Below are positions 31,220 to 40,474 of a stretch of DNA of 64,000 nt, one piece after another (position 1 is the stretch's first letter; every line of letters starts with the position of its first letter). Source of the DNA: Streptomyces sp. NBC_00536 (GTDB lineage Bacteria; Actinomycetota; Actinomycetes; Streptomycetales; Streptomycetaceae); assembly GCF_036346295.1 (NCBI RefSeq), contig NZ_CP107819.1:558001-622000 (forward strand), read 5' to 3'. Position numbers and translations under genes: made by a program. The notes beneath the pieces were generated by a model. That model did not search any database and was not told the origin of the DNA. It was given only the letters and a program-made list of their open reading frames with translations.

Positions 31220-32704
31220 GTGCTCCGCCCTGCCCAGAACCGCCCCGCGCCCTCAGCGTCCGCCGCACCCCCGGGCCCTGACGCCCCGTCCGGTCCCTCC
31301 CGGGCCGTCGTCCTCGTGCTGTGCGCCTGCGTCCTCGTCGCCCAGGCGATGGTCGCGGCCGTCAACCTGCTGATCCCGCAGCTCGCCGCCTCCTCCCTGC
31401 ACCCTTCGCCCGGTGGGCTGCTGTGGGCGGTCGACGCGTACGTCATCGTCTTCGCCGCGCTGCTGATCCCCGCCGGGGCGCTGGGCGACCGGTACGGCCG
31501 CAAGGGCGCGCTGCTCGCCGGGCTCGGCCTGTTCGCCGCGGGCGGGGCGCTGAGCGCCCTGGCCCACTCCCCCGCCGTCCTGATCGCGGGGCGCGGGGTG
31601 TGCGGCGCCGGAGCGGCGCTGATCATGCCCGCCACCATGTCCGTCCTGGTGCACCTGAGCACGCCCGAGGGGCGCGGCCGGGTCCTGGCGACCTGGACCC
31701 TCTCCGCGGGCCTCGGCGGGCTGGCGGGCAATGTGGGAGGTGGCCTGGTCGGCGAGTTCCTGACCTGGCGCGCCCTGTTCTGGGCGGTGGTGCCACTCGG
31801 TGCGCTGCTCGCCCTGGCCGTGGCCCGTACGGTCCCCCGCACCCCGGCCCGGGCCGACGCGGCGGTGGACCCGCTGGGTGCGCTGCTGCTGGCGGGGGCG
31901 CTGTTCGGGGTGGTCCACGGGATCATCGAGGGCCCCTCGCACGGCTGGGCGTCGGCGCGGGTGCTGTGCTCCTTCGGGGCGGGGGTCACCCTGCTCGCCG
32001 CGTTCACCGGCCACGCGCTGCGCGCCGCGCGGCCACTGCTGGATCCGCGGATCTTCGCCTCTCGGCGGCTGCGGGCCGGGGCGCTCGGGATCGGGGCGGC
32101 CTTCTTCGGGCTCTTCTCCCTGTTCTTCGTCAACGCGCAGTTCCTCCAGTACGCGAAGGGGTTCTCGCCCGCACAGACGGGTCTGGCGATCGTGCCGCTC
32201 ACCGTCGGCATGGTGCTGGTGCCCCGGCTCGGCGCCCGGCTCCAGCAGCGGACCGGGCCGCGGCTGCCGGCCGGGGCGGGGCTGGGCCTGATCGGTGTGG
32301 GGCTGCTGCTGGTGTCGACGGTGGACGCGGGCACTCCGTACCCGGTGTACGCCTGCTACCTGCTGGTCCTGTCGGTCGGCACCGGGCTGTGCGCGCCCGC
32401 GCTGACCCTGTCGGTGGTCGCCGGGCTCCCGGTGCACCAGGCCGGGCTGGGGTCGGGGCTGAACACGGCGGCGCGGGAGATCGGGGCCGCGCTCGGGGTG
32501 GCGGTGGTGGGCACGGTGCTCGCGTCGCGGTTCCACGGGAATCCGCAGGATCCGGCGCAGGCCGCCGCCTTCACCGCTGCCATGGGGGTGGCGCTGCGGA
32601 CGGTGGCCGTGGTCCTGCTGGTGGTGACGGTGGCCGTGGTGACCGGCTACCGGGGGAAGACGGGCCCCCGGGATGCAGCGGCCGACGGTCGGGGCGCATC
32701 CTGA
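31220..32704 (+). CDS. MFS multidrug efflux transporter, DHA2 (14-TM) type
   Basis: 494-residue major-facilitator permease, length and hydrophobicity fitting the 14-helix drug:H+ antiporter-2 family (QacA/LfrA-like). Seen: the first helix VVLVLCACVLVAQAMVAAVN, motif A GALGDRYGRKGALL near 90, motif C-like GRGVCGAGAALIMPATMSVLV near 128, and many further helices; a short basic C-terminus. GTG at 31220 is preceded by GAGGAGGAG. Probably exports toxic or antibiotic compounds under the divergent LysR regulator. Its stop is 4 bases before the chosen start of the phosphatase gene. Confidence 0.9.
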   Translation: MLRPAQNRPAPSASAAPPGPDAPSGPSRAVVLVLCACVLVAQAMVAAVNLLIPQLAASSLHPSPGGLLWAVDAYVIVFAALLIPAGALGDRYGRKGALLAGLGLFAAGGALSALAHSPAVLIAGRGVCGAGAALIMPATMSVLVHLSTPEGRGRVLATWTLSAGLGGLAGNVGGGLVGEFLTWRALFWAVVPLGALLALAVARTVPRTPARADAAVDPLGALLLAGALFGVVHGIIEGPSHGWASARVLCSFGAGVTLLAAFTGHALRAARPLLDPRIFASRRLRAGALGIGAAFFGLFSLFFVNAQFLQYAKGFSPAQTGLAIVPLTVGMVLVPRLGARLQQRTGPRLPAGAGLGLIGVGLLLVSTVDAGTPYPVYACYLLVLSVGTGLCAPALTLSVVAGLPVHQAGLGSGLNTAAREIGAALGVAVVGTVLASRFHGNPQDPAQAAAFTAAMGVALRTVAVVLLVVTVAVVTGYRGKTGPRDAAADGRGAS

Positions 32705-32708
32705 CTGT

Positions 32709-34841
32709 GTGACGGCGAGACCGGACCTCCGCGGGCCCGCCCCGGACGCTACGGGCCGGGCGCTCGTGCGGGCCACGGTGGGGGTGGTCGAGGCCGTCGG
32801 GGGCTATGCGGGCGGGGTGTACCTGCGCTCGGGGACGGACGGTCTGCTGCGGCTCGCGGTCCTGGCGGGGCTGCCGGGGCCGCTGTTCCGTCCCTGGTGG
32901 CGGATGCAGGTGAACCGCCCCTATCCGGTGGCCGAGGCGTACCGCTCCGGGCACGCCGTGCACCTGCCCGACGCGGAATCGACGATGCGGCTGTTCCCGC
33001 AGCTCATGGCCGGTCTGCCGTTCGCCTTCGGTTCGCTGTACGAGCCGGTGACCGCCGGGCGCGAGCGGTACGGGGTCCTGATGGTGCTGCGTACGGCGAC
33101 ACCCGGCAAGCCGGTCGGCCCGGAAGACCGGGAGCGGCTGCGCGACGCGGCCGCGGCACTGGCGCGGGACCTGGCCGCGCTGACCGCGGCGGGCGCACCG
33201 GTGGTGTGGGACGGCGACCCGCTGGGCGTGGACCCGCCCGGGTCCCCGGACGACGTCCCGGCGGCGGTCGGCCGGATGCCGCAGGCGCTGCTGTCCCTGG
33301 ACCGGCTCGGCCGGGTGGGGTTCGCCAGTACGGGTGCGGACGCCCTGCTGGGCCCGGAGGCGGCGGGACTGCGGGGGCACGTCCTGTGGGAGGCGCTGCC
33401 CTGGCTGGGCCAGCCCGTGCACGAGGACAGTTTCCGGGCCGTGTACATGTCCGGGGAGCCGCTGGGGTTCCTGGCCCACCACCCGTCCGGGGACTGGATC
33501 TCCGTGGACCTCTATCCGGGGGCGGACGGGGTGACCGTGCTGCTCGCCGCCGCCCGGCCGCCCGCGTACACGCCCGGGTCGGTGACGCGGCCGGGCGCCG
33601 GGCTCGGGTCGCCCGCGGACCGGGCGACCGCCGTGTACCGCCCGGTGGCCATGGCCATCGCGCTGACGGAGGCGGTGACCGCCCGCCAGGTGTCGGCGGT
33701 GGTGACCGAGGAGCTGCTGCCCGCCTTCGGCGGCCGCCAGCTGGCGATCTACCTGCTCAACGAACGGCATCTGCACCTGGCCTGGGAGACCGGTTTCCCG
33801 CCCGGTTTCCTGAACCGGTTCGACGGGGTGGCGCTGGACGTCCGGCTGCCCGGCGTGGAGACCCTGACCTCGGGGCGGCCCCTGTTCTTCGAGTCGATGC
33901 AGCACCTCGCCGAGGCCTACCCGGGGATCCCGATGGAGACCGACGTCGGCGCCCGGGCCTTCCTGCCGCTGATCGCCTCCGGCCGTCCGGTGGGCTCGTG
34001 CATCCTCGGCTTCGACGCCCCCCGCGGCTTCAGCCCGGAGGAGCGCACTGTGCTGACCGCGCTGGCCGGGCTGATCGCGCAGGCCCTGGAGCGGGCGCAG
34101 CGCTATGACACCGAGGCCGCCATGGCGCGCGGTCTGCAGGCGGCGCTGCTGCCGGCCCGGCTGCCGGTGCTGGAGCAGGTGGACACGGTGGCGCGCTATC
34201 TGGCGGGCACCCAGGGGATGGACGTCGGCGGGGACTGGTACGACGTCGTCGAGACCGGGCCGGGGCTGCTGGCGCTGGTGATCGGTGACGTCCAGGGGCA
34301 CGGGGTGGCAGCCGCCGCGACCATGGGCCAACTGCGCAGCGCCGTACGGGCCTTCGCGCTCAGCGGGAGCAGCCCGCAGGAGGTGGTGAGCGGCACGAAC
34401 CGGCTGCTGATCGGCCTGGATCCGGGGCAGTTCGCCAGCTGCTGCTACGTCCTGCTCGACCCGGCGTCGGGCCGGGCCCTCGCGGTCCGGGCGGGGCACC
34501 CCCAGCCGCTGCTGCGCCATCCCGACGGGCGGACCGAGGTGCTGGACCTGCCGGGCGGGGTGGTGCTCGGCATCGACGTGCGGGCCACGTACCCCGTCAC
34601 CGAACTCACCCTGGAGCCCGGCGCGGTGCTCGCCCTGTACACGGACGGGCTGGTGGAAACGCCGGGGACGGACATCGACGTCGGGGTGGAGCGGTTGCGG
34701 GCGGCGCTGGCCGCGGCGGGCCCGGGCCCGCTGACCGAGACGGCGGACCGGCTGGTCAGCGAGGCGGGGCAGGCCACCGACCGCCCGGACGACATCGCGC
34801 TGCTGCTGGCCGCCCGGGGCCCGGGCGGCCGGCCGCGGTGA
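32709..34841 (+). CDS. GAF/PAS-domain SpoIIE-type PP2C serine phosphatase
   Basis: About 710 residues. Seen: N-terminal GAF-like domain (about 10-150, LVRATVGVVEAVGGYAGGVYL), a PAS-like region (about 175-280, LLSLDRLGRVGFASTGADALL), a second GAF (about 310-450, with PLIASGRPVGSCILGFD), then a SpoIIE phosphatase domain (about 465-705) with GGDWYDVV, VIGDVQGHGVAAAATM and LYTDGLVETPG carrying the metal-binding Asp residues. It lacks the HATPase kinase domain many Streptomyces paralogues have. Such proteins dephosphorylate STAS anti-sigma antagonists, linking sensed signals to SigB-type sigma factors. GTG at 32709 is tentative; ATG at 32673 would overlap the MFS gene. Confidence 0.87.
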   Translation: MTARPDLRGPAPDATGRALVRATVGVVEAVGGYAGGVYLRSGTDGLLRLAVLAGLPGPLFRPWWRMQVNRPYPVAEAYRSGHAVHLPDAESTMRLFPQLMAGLPFAFGSLYEPVTAGRERYGVLMVLRTATPGKPVGPEDRERLRDAAAALARDLAALTAAGAPVVWDGDPLGVDPPGSPDDVPAAVGRMPQALLSLDRLGRVGFASTGADALLGPEAAGLRGHVLWEALPWLGQPVHEDSFRAVYMSGEPLGFLAHHPSGDWISVDLYPGADGVTVLLAAARPPAYTPGSVTRPGAGLGSPADRATAVYRPVAMAIALTEAVTARQVSAVVTEELLPAFGGRQLAIYLLNERHLHLAWETGFPPGFLNRFDGVALDVRLPGVETLTSGRPLFFESMQHLAEAYPGIPMETDVGARAFLPLIASGRPVGSCILGFDAPRGFSPEERTVLTALAGLIAQALERAQRYDTEAAMARGLQAALLPARLPVLEQVDTVARYLAGTQGMDVGGDWYDVVETGPGLLALVIGDVQGHGVAAAATMGQLRSAVRAFALSGSSPQEVVSGTNRLLIGLDPGQFASCCYVLLDPASGRALAVRAGHPQPLLRHPDGRTEVLDLPGGVVLGIDVRATYPVTELTLEPGAVLALYTDGLVETPGTDIDVGVERLRAALAAAGPGPLTETADRLVSEAGQATDRPDDIALLLAARGPGGRPR

Positions 34842-34853
34842 CATCAGGAGTGC

Positions 34854-35972
34854 TCAGCAGTGCTTCCGGGCGGTGGCGCGGGCGTAGGCGTCACCGGCGA
34901 GGAGCGCGTCCGCGACCATGTCCGGGGTGACCGGGAAGGGCATGTTGTGCGTGGTCTCGCCCTCGGCGGTGGCCGCGCGGCCGATGGCGAGGAGTTCCCC
35001 GCGGTCCGGGTCGGCCAGGCCCACCTCGGCGAGCGTGGTGGGCAGGCCGACGCTGCGGCTGAACCGGAGCCAGGTGTCGAGTTCCTCGGTGGGCGCGCCC
35101 TCCAGGACGAGCTGCGCGAGGGTGCCGAGGTTCACCTTCTCGCCGTGCATCATGCCGTGGGTGCGGTGGGAGACGGTCAGGCCGTTGTGGATGCCGTGCG
35201 CGGCGGCGAGACCGCAGGACTCGAACCCGAGGCCGGACAGCAGGGTGTTGGCCTCGGTGACCTTCTCCAGGGCCGGGGTGACCACATGGGCCTCGGCGGC
35301 GAGGCGGGCCTGGTGGCCGTACTCCATGAGCGTCTCCCAGCAGAGCCGGGCCAGGCTCAGCGAAGCGGCGGTGGCGAGCCCGCCCGCCATCGCGGTGCGG
35401 TCCGCGGCGACGCAGACGCGGGCCTCGTACCAGGTGGCGAGGGCGTCGCCCATGCCCGAGACGATGAAGCGGCTGGGCGCGTTCGCGACGAGCGCGGTGT
35501 CGACCAGCACCAGGTTGGGGTTGCGGCGGAAGAAGGAGTAGCGCTCGAAGGCGCCGTCCTCGGTGTAGATCACGGCGAGCGCGCTGGTCGGGGCGTCGGT
35601 GGAGGCCACGGTGGGGGCGCTGACCACGGCGATGTCCCCGAGCGCGTGGCCGACCGCCTTGGCCGTGTCGATCGCGGTGCCGCCGCCGATGCCGATGACC
35701 ACGTCCGCGCCGGCCGTCCGGGCGGCCGCGGCGACCCGGTCGATCTCCCGCTGAGTGCAGAGCCCGCCGAAGACCTCCTTGGTCAGGCGGACCCCGGCGG
35801 CGGCGAGGGAGTCGGTGACGGCGGTGTCGACGAAGCCCCAGACCCCCTGGTCGGCGAGGACCAGAGCGTTGCCGCCGAGGGGGGCGAGGTGCTCGCCCAG
35901 GTCGTTCATGGCCCCCGCGCCCTGGACGTACTTCGGCGGGCTGATGAGCATGCGTGTACCGACGGTCTTCAC
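34854..35972 (-). CDS. gldA: Glycerol dehydrogenase
   Basis: Iron/zinc-type alcohol dehydrogenase (372 residues) oxidising glycerol to dihydroxyacetone with NAD+. Seen: NAD-binding VVIGIGGGTAIDTAKAVGH near 91-109, metal Asp in GMGDALATWYEAR near 173, and metal His in AAHGIHNGLTVSHRTHGMMHGEK near 254-276. Length and motifs match GldA. It starts with GTG after AGGAGG. It is divergent from dhaK and dhaL-dhaM, which would phosphorylate its product, making a complete glycerol-to-DHAP route. Confidence 0.94.
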   Translation of the reverse strand: MKTVGTRMLISPPKYVQGAGAMNDLGEHLAPLGGNALVLADQGVWGFVDTAVTDSLAAAGVRLTKEVFGGLCTQREIDRVAAAARTAGADVVIGIGGGTAIDTAKAVGHALGDIAVVSAPTVASTDAPTSALAVIYTEDGAFERYSFFRRNPNLVLVDTALVANAPSRFIVSGMGDALATWYEARVCVAADRTAMAGGLATAASLSLARLCWETLMEYGHQARLAAEAHVVTPALEKVTEANTLLSGLGFESCGLAAAHGIHNGLTVSHRTHGMMHGEKVNLGTLAQLVLEGAPTEELDTWLRFSRSVGLPTTLAEVGLADPDRGELLAIGRAATAEGETTHNMPFPVTPDMVADALLAGDAYARATARKHC

Positions 35973-36174
35973 GGAAAATCCTCCTGAATTGCAGACGGCT
36001 TAATCGGCGCCTTTTTCATCCCTATCACGGCGCCGAGGGCTTCGAGCGGGTCTTTCCGCCGCCAAGTCCAGGACCAAATACCCGGCCCCGACGGCCCCGT
36101 CCACGACGTAGGGTTCCTAGCAACAGCCCAGGTCAAACAGCCGTAAGGCAGCCGGAACCATCCCTGCGATATGT

Positions 36175-36226
36175 GCATTTTTCTTCCGCATTAAAACGCG
36201 TGCATTCAAGCGCGCACGCATTCAAG
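36175..36226. promoter_or_regulatory. GCATT repeats in the gldA-dhaK divergent region
   Basis: GCATT recurs at 36175, 36188, 36202 and 36218, and GCATTCAAG is duplicated at 36202-36210 and 36218-36226 in an unusually AT-rich patch just before dhaK. The even spacing suggests a regulator-binding region; the regulator is not encoded nearby. Confidence 0.35.
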
Positions 36227-36237
36227 AGAGGTCCGCA

Positions 36238-37236
36238 GTGAAGAAGCTGATCAATTCCCCGGAAACCGTGGTCCATGACGCCCTGCGGGGAATGGCCGCC
36301 GGCCACCCGGACCTCGATGTCGACGCGACCGCGGGGATCGTCACGCGGGTCGGCGGGCCGGGGGACGCAAAGGTCGCGCTGCTCTCCGGCGGCGGCAGCG
36401 GGCACGAGCCGCTGCACGCCGGGTTCGTCGGCCGCGGCATGCTCACCGCGGCGGTCGCCGGGCCCGTCTTCACCTCGCCGGTGCCGGACGCGATCGCCCG
36501 CGCCACGGCTGGCGCCGACTCCGGCGCGGGCGTGCTGCACATCGTGAAGAACTACACCGGGGACATCCTCAACTTCACGATGGCCGCCGAGGACTGCGAG
36601 GACGAGGGGATCGAGGTCGCGCAGGTCGTCGTCGCCGATGACGTCGCCGTCGCCGCCGACGCGGCCGGACCCGGCCGTCGGGGCACCGGCGCCACCCTCT
36701 TCGTCGAGAAGATCGCGGGCGCCCTCGCCGAGGAGGGCGCGCCGCTGGCGGAGGTGGCGGCGGTGGCCCGCAAGGTGGCCGAGCGCTCCCGCAGTTACGG
36801 AGTGGCCCTGACCTCCTGCACCACCCCGGCCAAGGGCAGCCCCAACTTCTCGCTGGGCGAGGACGAGATCGAGCTGGGCATCGGCATCCACGGCGAACCC
36901 GGCCGCGAGCGGCGCCCGTCGATGAGCGCGGCCGCCACGGCCGGAGCCATGCTCGACGCGATCCTCGAAGACCTCCCCCGGTGCTCCGACGACCCGGTCA
37001 TCCTGCTGGTCAACGGGCTCGGCGGGACCCCGCCCATCGAGCTGTACGTCATGCGCGCCGAGGCCGGGCGCGTCCTCGCGGAGCGGGGCGTCACCGTGGC
37101 CCGTTCGCTGGTCGGCAGCTACGTCACCAGCCTGGACATGGCCGGATGCACCTTCACCCTGTGCCGCGCCGACGCCGAACTGCTGCGTCTGTGGGACGCG
37201 CCGGTGAACACCCCGTCCCTGCGCTGGGGTTGCTGA
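36238..37236 (+). CDS. dhaK: Dihydroxyacetone kinase subunit DhaK
   Basis: 332-residue dihydroxyacetone-binding subunit of the two-component Dha kinase. Seen: LLSGGGSGHEPLHAGFVGRGML near 51-72, NYTGDILNF near 104, and His218 in GIGIHGEPG, which binds dihydroxyacetone covalently in the family and has the same number as in E. coli DhaK. The start is GTG with GAGAGG upstream. Next gene 43 bases downstream encodes the other two subunits. Confidence 0.96.
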   Translation: MKKLINSPETVVHDALRGMAAGHPDLDVDATAGIVTRVGGPGDAKVALLSGGGSGHEPLHAGFVGRGMLTAAVAGPVFTSPVPDAIARATAGADSGAGVLHIVKNYTGDILNFTMAAEDCEDEGIEVAQVVVADDVAVAADAAGPGRRGTGATLFVEKIAGALAEEGAPLAEVAAVARKVAERSRSYGVALTSCTTPAKGSPNFSLGEDEIELGIGIHGEPGRERRPSMSAAATAGAMLDAILEDLPRCSDDPVILLVNGLGGTPPIELYVMRAEAGRVLAERGVTVARSLVGSYVTSLDMAGCTFTLCRADAELLRLWDAPVNTPSLRWGC

Positions 37237-37279
37237 ATCCTTCCACGTCCCACCCGATCCCCCTCCAGGAGTGACACGC

Positions 37280-38434
37280 ATGACGACCATGCAGCCGGAA
37301 GCACCCGTTCTCGACGCCGCCTGCTTCCAGCGCTGGCTCGCCGAGACCACCCGTCTGGTACGCCGCGACGCCGAGCGGCTCACCGAACTGGACGCCGTCA
37401 TCGGCGACGGGGACCACGGCGCCAACCTGGTCCGCGGCTTCGGCGCGGTCGCCGCCGCCGTCACCGAGACCCGGCCGCGCACCCCGGGCGCCCTGCTGAC
37501 CCTGGCCGGGTCCACCCTCACCAACACGGTGGGCGGGGCCTCCGGTCCGCTCTTCGGCACCGCGCTGCGCCGCACCGGCAAGGTGCTGGGCGACACCGAG
37601 CGGCCGACGGCCGGGGAGCTGGGCGCCGCGCTCGGCGCCGGTCTGCGCTCCGTCCAGAAGCTCGGCGGCGCCGAGATCGGCGACGCGACGATGGTGGACG
37701 CGCTGGCTCCGGCCGTGCTGGCCCTGAGCGACGCCGCCGAGGCGGGACGGCCGCTGCGCGAGGCCCTGGACGCGGCGTCGAAGGCGGCGCGCACGGGGGC
37801 CGACGTCACGGCGGGGCTCCAGGCGCGCAAGGGCCGGGCCAGTTACCTGGGCGAGCGCAGCGTCGGGCACCAGGACGCGGGCGCCAACTCGGTGGCGCTG
37901 CTGATGGAGGCGCTGCGCATCGCCGTCGACGGCGAAGGCGAGGCCGAGGTCGAGGTCGGCCCCGACACCGGGGGCGATTCCCTCGCCGGGGAGCCGGCCG
38001 TCGGGGCGGGGCCCGGGGCGGGGTCCACGACCGGCCGGGTCGGTGTCGTGCTGGTGTCGCACAGCAAGGCGGTCGCCGAGTCGGTGGCCGCGCTGACCCG
38101 GGCGCTCCTCGGTTCGGCGGAGCCCGGCCCGCTCGCGCTGGCGGGCGGCACCCAGGACGGCGGCATCGGTACCAGCGCGGCGCTGATCCGCGGCGCCGTT
38201 CGCGCGGTGGACGAGGGCCGGGGCGTGGCCGTGCTGTGTGACATGGGCAGCGCGGTGCTCACCGTGAACTCGCTGATCGGTGACGAGGAGGCGGGGCTGC
38301 CCGCCGGTACCCGGATCGTGGACGCGCCGTTCCTGGAGGGAGCGGTGGCGATCACCCTGACCTCCGCGGTCGGCGGGGACCTGGACTCGGTGCTCGCCGC
38401 CGCAGCGGACGCGCGGGACTACCGCAAGCGCTGA
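37280..38434 (+). CDS. Fused dihydroxyacetone kinase subunits DhaL-DhaM
   Basis: 384 residues combining two usually separate proteins. Residues about 1-215 are DhaL, the ADP-binding subunit (DAVIGDGDHGANLVRGF with the Mg-binding Asp set, NTVGGASGPLFGTALR, SYLGERSVGHQDAGANS). An acidic/Gly linker (about 216-250) joins a DhaM-type EIIA-Man domain (about 251-380) with the phospho-acceptor His261 in VLVSHSKAVAESVAAL and GGTQDGGIGTSA. DhaM takes phosphate from PTS HPr, so the kinase should be PEP-driven through EI and HPr. ATG at 37280 is chosen because AGGAG lies 8 bases upstream. The end overlaps the convergent peptidase gene by 16 bases. Confidence 0.9.
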   Translation: MTTMQPEAPVLDAACFQRWLAETTRLVRRDAERLTELDAVIGDGDHGANLVRGFGAVAAAVTETRPRTPGALLTLAGSTLTNTVGGASGPLFGTALRRTGKVLGDTERPTAGELGAALGAGLRSVQKLGGAEIGDATMVDALAPAVLALSDAAEAGRPLREALDAASKAARTGADVTAGLQARKGRASYLGERSVGHQDAGANSVALLMEALRIAVDGEGEAEVEVGPDTGGDSLAGEPAVGAGPGAGSTTGRVGVVLVSHSKAVAESVAALTRALLGSAEPGPLALAGGTQDGGIGTSAALIRGAVRAVDEGRGVAVLCDMGSAVLTVNSLIGDEEAGLPAGTRIVDAPFLEGAVAITLTSAVGGDLDSVLAAAADARDYRKR

Positions 38435-39777
38435 GCGGTCGCCGAGGACAGGGACGGCGGGACCAGCGGGAGGAGCGGCGGGTGGGCCCGCGGGAGCGCG
38501 GACGGGGTGCCGGGCGCGAGGACGCCCGTACCGCACAGGGCCCCGGCCTGGAGCCGGTCGAGTGCCGCGTCCACGGGGTGCGGGACCGGCCGGCCCTCGG
38601 CGTCGGTGCGCTGGTACTTGGTGAGGTTGAAGCCGAGGGCGAACTGGCGGGTGCCGTCGGCGCTGGACAGGGCGGTGGTGCCGCCGCCCCAGACCGAGCC
38701 GTCGTGGCCCCAGGCCGGGCCGCAGGGGGTGTCGAGGGTGTAGATGCCGAGTCCGTATCCGGCGATGACCCGCCCGTTCTCGTCCTTGACGGGCGTGGTC
38801 GTGCGCATCTCGCGGAGCTGGGCGGCGGGCAGCAGGCCGCCGCGGAGCAGGGTCCGGTAGAAGGTGTTGAGGTCCTGCGGGGTGGAGATCAGCGCCCCGG
38901 CCGTGCCCGCCATGGTCATGTTGTATTCGCTGTATTCGCTGGCGTCGCGGCGCGGGTCGACCAGCCCGTGGAGGTTCTCGTACAGCTTGGCGTGCGGGCC
39001 GCGGATCAGCGGGTCCGTCCCCGGGAAGTAGGTGTGGCGCAGCCCGGCGCGGCGGATGACGTCCTGGGCGATGACCTCCTCGGGGTCCCGGCCGGTGACC
39101 GTGCGCAGCAGCTCGCCGAGCAGGACGTAGTTGGTGTTCGAGTACGACCAGTCGGTGCCGGGCGGGAAGAGCTGCGGGGCGCCGAGGCCCCAGGCGATCA
39201 GCATGGCCGGCCGGACCGTGCGGTGGCGGTACTCGTCCAGGCTCGCGGTGGAACCCAGGGCGAGGGAGGGGAAGGCCTGCGGGACGTAGTCGGCGATGCC
39301 GCTGGTGTGGTTCATCAGCATGCGGACGGTGATCAGGCGGCCGCGCTCGCCCGGGACGAGGGCGGGGAGGTAGTCGCCGACCGGTGCGTCCAGCCGGATG
39401 CGGCCCGCGGCGCTCTGCTGGAGGACGGCGACCGCGGTGAAGGACTTGGTGACGCTGCCGACGCGGTGCTCCATGTCCGGGCGGGTGGGGCGGCCGGTGG
39501 CGAGGTCGGCGACGCCGGTGGCGCCGTTCCACTCGGCGGCGCCGTCGCGGACGGACGCGTACGCCCCGTACATGCCCGCGGCGTGGACGGCGTCCAGCTC
39601 CTCCGTGAGCGCCGCGGGGTCGAGGACGCCCGCGGCCGGCTGCGCGGCCTCGGCGGCGGGGGCGGTCGCCGCGGCGGTGACCACGGGGGCGGCGGTGGCC
39701 AGGAAGGCGAGCGAGAGGGCGGCCGCGGCCGCCGGGTTCCGCAGCCGGGTGCGGCGCGCGATGCCGGTGGGGCGCAC
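38419..39777 (-). CDS. Secreted serine hydrolase, D-alanyl-D-alanine carboxypeptidase R61-like
   Basis: 452-residue exported penicillin-recognising enzyme fold, resembling the Streptomyces R61 DD-carboxypeptidase. Seen: basic N-terminus and hydrophobic core AAAAALSLAFLATAAPVV, AXA cleavage sites near 40-45; SxxK at Ser108-Lys111 (GSVTKSF); YSNTNY near 200; GHDGSVWGG near 355 in place of the HTG box. The C-terminal about 40 residues are Pro/Leu-rich and could be a wall or membrane-proximal tail. GTG at 39777 follows GAGGAGA. A peptidoglycan or other D-amino-acid amide substrate is likely. Confidence 0.86.
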   Translation of the reverse strand: MRPTGIARRTRLRNPAAAAALSLAFLATAAPVVTAAATAPAAEAAQPAAGVLDPAALTEELDAVHAAGMYGAYASVRDGAAEWNGATGVADLATGRPTRPDMEHRVGSVTKSFTAVAVLQQSAAGRIRLDAPVGDYLPALVPGERGRLITVRMLMNHTSGIADYVPQAFPSLALGSTASLDEYRHRTVRPAMLIAWGLGAPQLFPPGTDWSYSNTNYVLLGELLRTVTGRDPEEVIAQDVIRRAGLRHTYFPGTDPLIRGPHAKLYENLHGLVDPRRDASEYSEYNMTMAGTAGALISTPQDLNTFYRTLLRGGLLPAAQLREMRTTTPVKDENGRVIAGYGLGIYTLDTPCGPAWGHDGSVWGGGTTALSSADGTRQFALGFNLTKYQRTDAEGRPVPHPVDAALDRLQAGALCGTGVLAPGTPSALPRAHPPLLPLVPPSLSSATAQRLR

Positions 39778-39951
39778 CCTCGTCTCCTCTTCTGTCCCGG
39801 CCTTGTGCCTGGCCCTGTGATGGTTCCTGTTCCCTGCGCCCCGAGTATCGGGCACGCGCACTCACAGCCCGTCACGCGCGGTGTGTTTCAAGCCCCTTCG
39901 AGCGGTCAGACGCGTCCACGAGCCGAACGTGCCGGCGAGAGGGGAACTGTC

Positions 39952-40227
39952 ATGCCCGACGTGTCACTGCTGCCCGGACCCACGCTCCACCACTGGGAGT
40001 GGCAGGACCGGGCGGCCTGTCGCGATCTCGGCCCGAGCCGGTTCTTCCATCCGGCCGGTGAGCGCGGCGAGGAGCGGGAGGACCGGGACGAGGCGGCGAA
40101 GCGGGTCTGCGCCGGGTGCCCGGTCCGGCGCGCGTGTCTGGAGCACGCGCTGCGCACCCACGAGGCATACGGGGTGTGGGGCGGGCTGACCGAGGACGAG
40201 CGCCGTGAGAAACAATCGCGCAAATAA
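39952..40227 (+). CDS. WhiB-like iron-sulfur transcriptional regulator
   Basis: 91-residue Wbl protein. Seen: the four conserved cysteines in AACRDLG, CAGCPVRRAC, spacing C-x2-C-x5-C, the turn GVWGGLTEDER, and a short basic tail RREKQSRK. Wbl proteins bind a redox-sensitive [4Fe-4S] cluster and act with the primary sigma factor. GAGAGGGGA precedes the ATG. It stands alone between a peptidase and a permease; which Wbl subgroup it is cannot be said without alignment. Confidence 0.92.
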   Translation: MPDVSLLPGPTLHHWEWQDRAACRDLGPSRFFHPAGERGEEREDRDEAAKRVCAGCPVRRACLEHALRTHEAYGVWGGLTEDERREKQSRK

Positions 40228-40474
40228 TTCGCGGCCGAGCTGCGGTTCCCGCACCCCCCGGAGGGCAGTGTTTACGCGGCCTTAACGCCGAAACGGACAT
40301 CGTCAGCGTGTCGGAACGATGGATTCCGCAGGTAAACAGCTATTGACCAGCGGATCTCGTGGAGCTTGCATTACGGCTCGGGAGCCACACAGAACCACCT
40401 GATCACGAGCCGCCTCGGAGGCGATACCGCTCCCGCACTCATCACCCAGCATCTGCCGATCGGAACCCGCACTG

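Noticed and set aside
40343..40371. TTGACC...TTGCAT as the promoter of the permease gene
   Set aside because: The -35 is fair with a 17-base spacer, but the -10 is poor and it lies about 100 bases before the start; too weak to annotate.
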